From contig JAACFD010000144.1 of NCBI GenBank assembly GCA_009937555.1, positions 1-5,728 of the forward strand: a stretch of 5,728 nucleotides of DNA. The letters are read 5' to 3'. Below are positions 4,953 to 5,728 of this stretch, piece after piece. The position numbers and the translations under genes are program-made. Positions within the stretch are counted from its first letter, which is position 1. Each line of letters begins with the position of its first letter. Below the pieces are notes generated by a model. It saw nothing but the letters and a program-made list of their open reading frames with translations. It ran no database searches and had not been told where the DNA came from. This DNA comes from Chlamydiales bacterium. Its GTDB lineage: Bacteria; Chlamydiota; Chlamydiia; Chlamydiales; JAACFD01.

Positions 4953-5728
4953 ATGCAAAAAAAGCCTAAAATATTAATTACTAACGACGATGGAATTCTA
5001 GCTAAAGGCATTAAGACCTTATACGAAGCATTAAAAGACATAGCTGATGTTAGTATCGTGGCCCCTATTACAGATAAGTCCGGGAAGGCGCTAAGCTTGA
5101 CATTAAGAAAGCCACTTCATGCAGAAAAATTCCCTTGGCAAGATTCATCTCAGGCCTGGAGTATTTCAGGTACGACAGCAGACTGTGTAAAAATGGCCTT
5201 AGCAAGCCTTCTAGACGAGCCTCCAACAATGGTTATTTCAGGAATTAACAAAGGTTCAAATGCAGGTCGAAATGTCCTTTATAGTGGTACTCTAGGGGGT
5301 GCTATAGAAGCATCTTTCCATAATATTCCTGGTATTGCATTTTCATGTGAAAGCTTTGAAGACCCCAACTACGAGCTTGCTAGCAAGTATATACCTAGCT
5401 TAGTAGAGCACTTCTTAGCAAACCCAATACCTACTAACTGCGTTCTAAATGTTACATTCCCTAAATGTGTAGAACACGAAGCTAACGGCATTCGTATTGC
5501 TAAACAAGGAAAAGGTTACTGGAAAGAAGACATTGATAAACGCACACACCCTCTAGGTAATGAATACTATTGGCTAAGCGGTAAAATAGCAGACTTTGAC
5601 GAAGAAGAAGAAAGTGATATTGCCCTTCTAAAAGAAGGCTACGTAACTATCGTTCCTCTTCAAGTTAATGATTTAACTAACTACCCTATGTTTAGCAAAC
5701 TGAGTAAAGAGTGTAACCAAGAATTCAA
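4953..5728 (+). CDS. surE: SurE, 5'(3')-nucleotidase/polyphosphatase (3' end outside window)
   Basis: SurE is a cytoplasmic metal-dependent phosphatase that hydrolyses nucleoside 5'- and 3'-monophosphates and is linked to stationary-phase survival. The 258 visible residues include TNDDG (10-14, metal ligands D12 and D13), DKSGKALSLT (41-50, ligand S43), SGTTADCV (72-79), SGINKGSNAGRN (96-107, ligand N99) and YSGTLGGAIEA (110-120). All four metal ligands are present. The usual SGTPxDCV motif has Thr in place of Pro at 75. SurE proteins are commonly 250-290 residues, so only the extreme C-terminus is missing and no stop occurs before the edge. The ATG has a good AAGGA site at 4941-4945, 7 nt upstream. 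It lies 43 bp after the 600-residue gene and is probably cotranscribed, though a weak promoter of its own is possible. Confidence 0.96.
   Translation, partial: MQKKPKILITNDDGILAKGIKTLYEALKDIADVSIVAPITDKSGKALSLTLRKPLHAEKFPWQDSSQAWSISGTTADCVKMALASLLDEPPTMVISGINKGSNAGRNVLYSGTLGGAIEASFHNIPGIAFSCESFEDPNYELASKYIPSLVEHFLANPIPTNCVLNVTFPKCVEHEANGIRIAKQGKGYWKEDIDKRTHPLGNEYYWLSGKIADFDEEEESDIALLKEGYVTIVPLQVNDLTNYPMFSKLSKECNQEF

Overview
The window is AT-rich bacterial DNA with small intergenic gaps, A/T-rich sigma70-type promoters and two tRNA genes that do not encode their 3' CCA. The gene set suggests a member of the Chlamydiae, perhaps an environmental, amoeba-associated lineage: a Fic protein, a TtcA-like PP-loop ATPase and SurE, with the last two close together as I remember them in Chlamydia (CT217-CT218 in C. 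trachomatis). This placement is inference from memory and no database was searched.

Layout. Positions 1-491 (+) hold the C-terminal part of a Fic-family protein cut by the window edge; the catalytic Fic motif should lie just outside. Positions 492-689 are non-coding, with a short perfect hairpin and a longer inverted repeat that looks like the terminator of the tRNA unit. Positions 690-852 (-) carry a tRNA-Thr(UGU)-tRNA-Tyr(GUA) pair with its own promoter at 871-900. Positions 944-1354 (-) encode a small protein with an N-terminal SEC-C metal-binding motif and an acidic, probably disordered tail. Positions 1391-1456 are a divergent promoter region with back-to-back -35 boxes 7 bp apart.

From 1488 to the right edge four genes run on the + strand with gaps of 18, 11 and 43 bp and look like one transcription unit. 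They are a TtcA-like tRNA thiolase, a MoxR/CbbQ-type AAA+ ATPase, a 600-residue protein with an N-terminal TraB/TIKI-like domain (two GxxH motifs and a VELPE motif) and an unrecognised C-terminal region, and SurE (5'-nucleotidase, 3'-truncated by the window).

The most interesting part is the MoxR plus 600-residue pair (2259-4909). MoxR-type ATPases normally work on a dedicated partner, often a VWA-domain protein. Here the immediate partner is instead a putative metal-dependent hydrolase-like protein, and the pair sits between two housekeeping genes. This suggests an ATPase-activated effector or a metal-insertion system, but its function is unknown.
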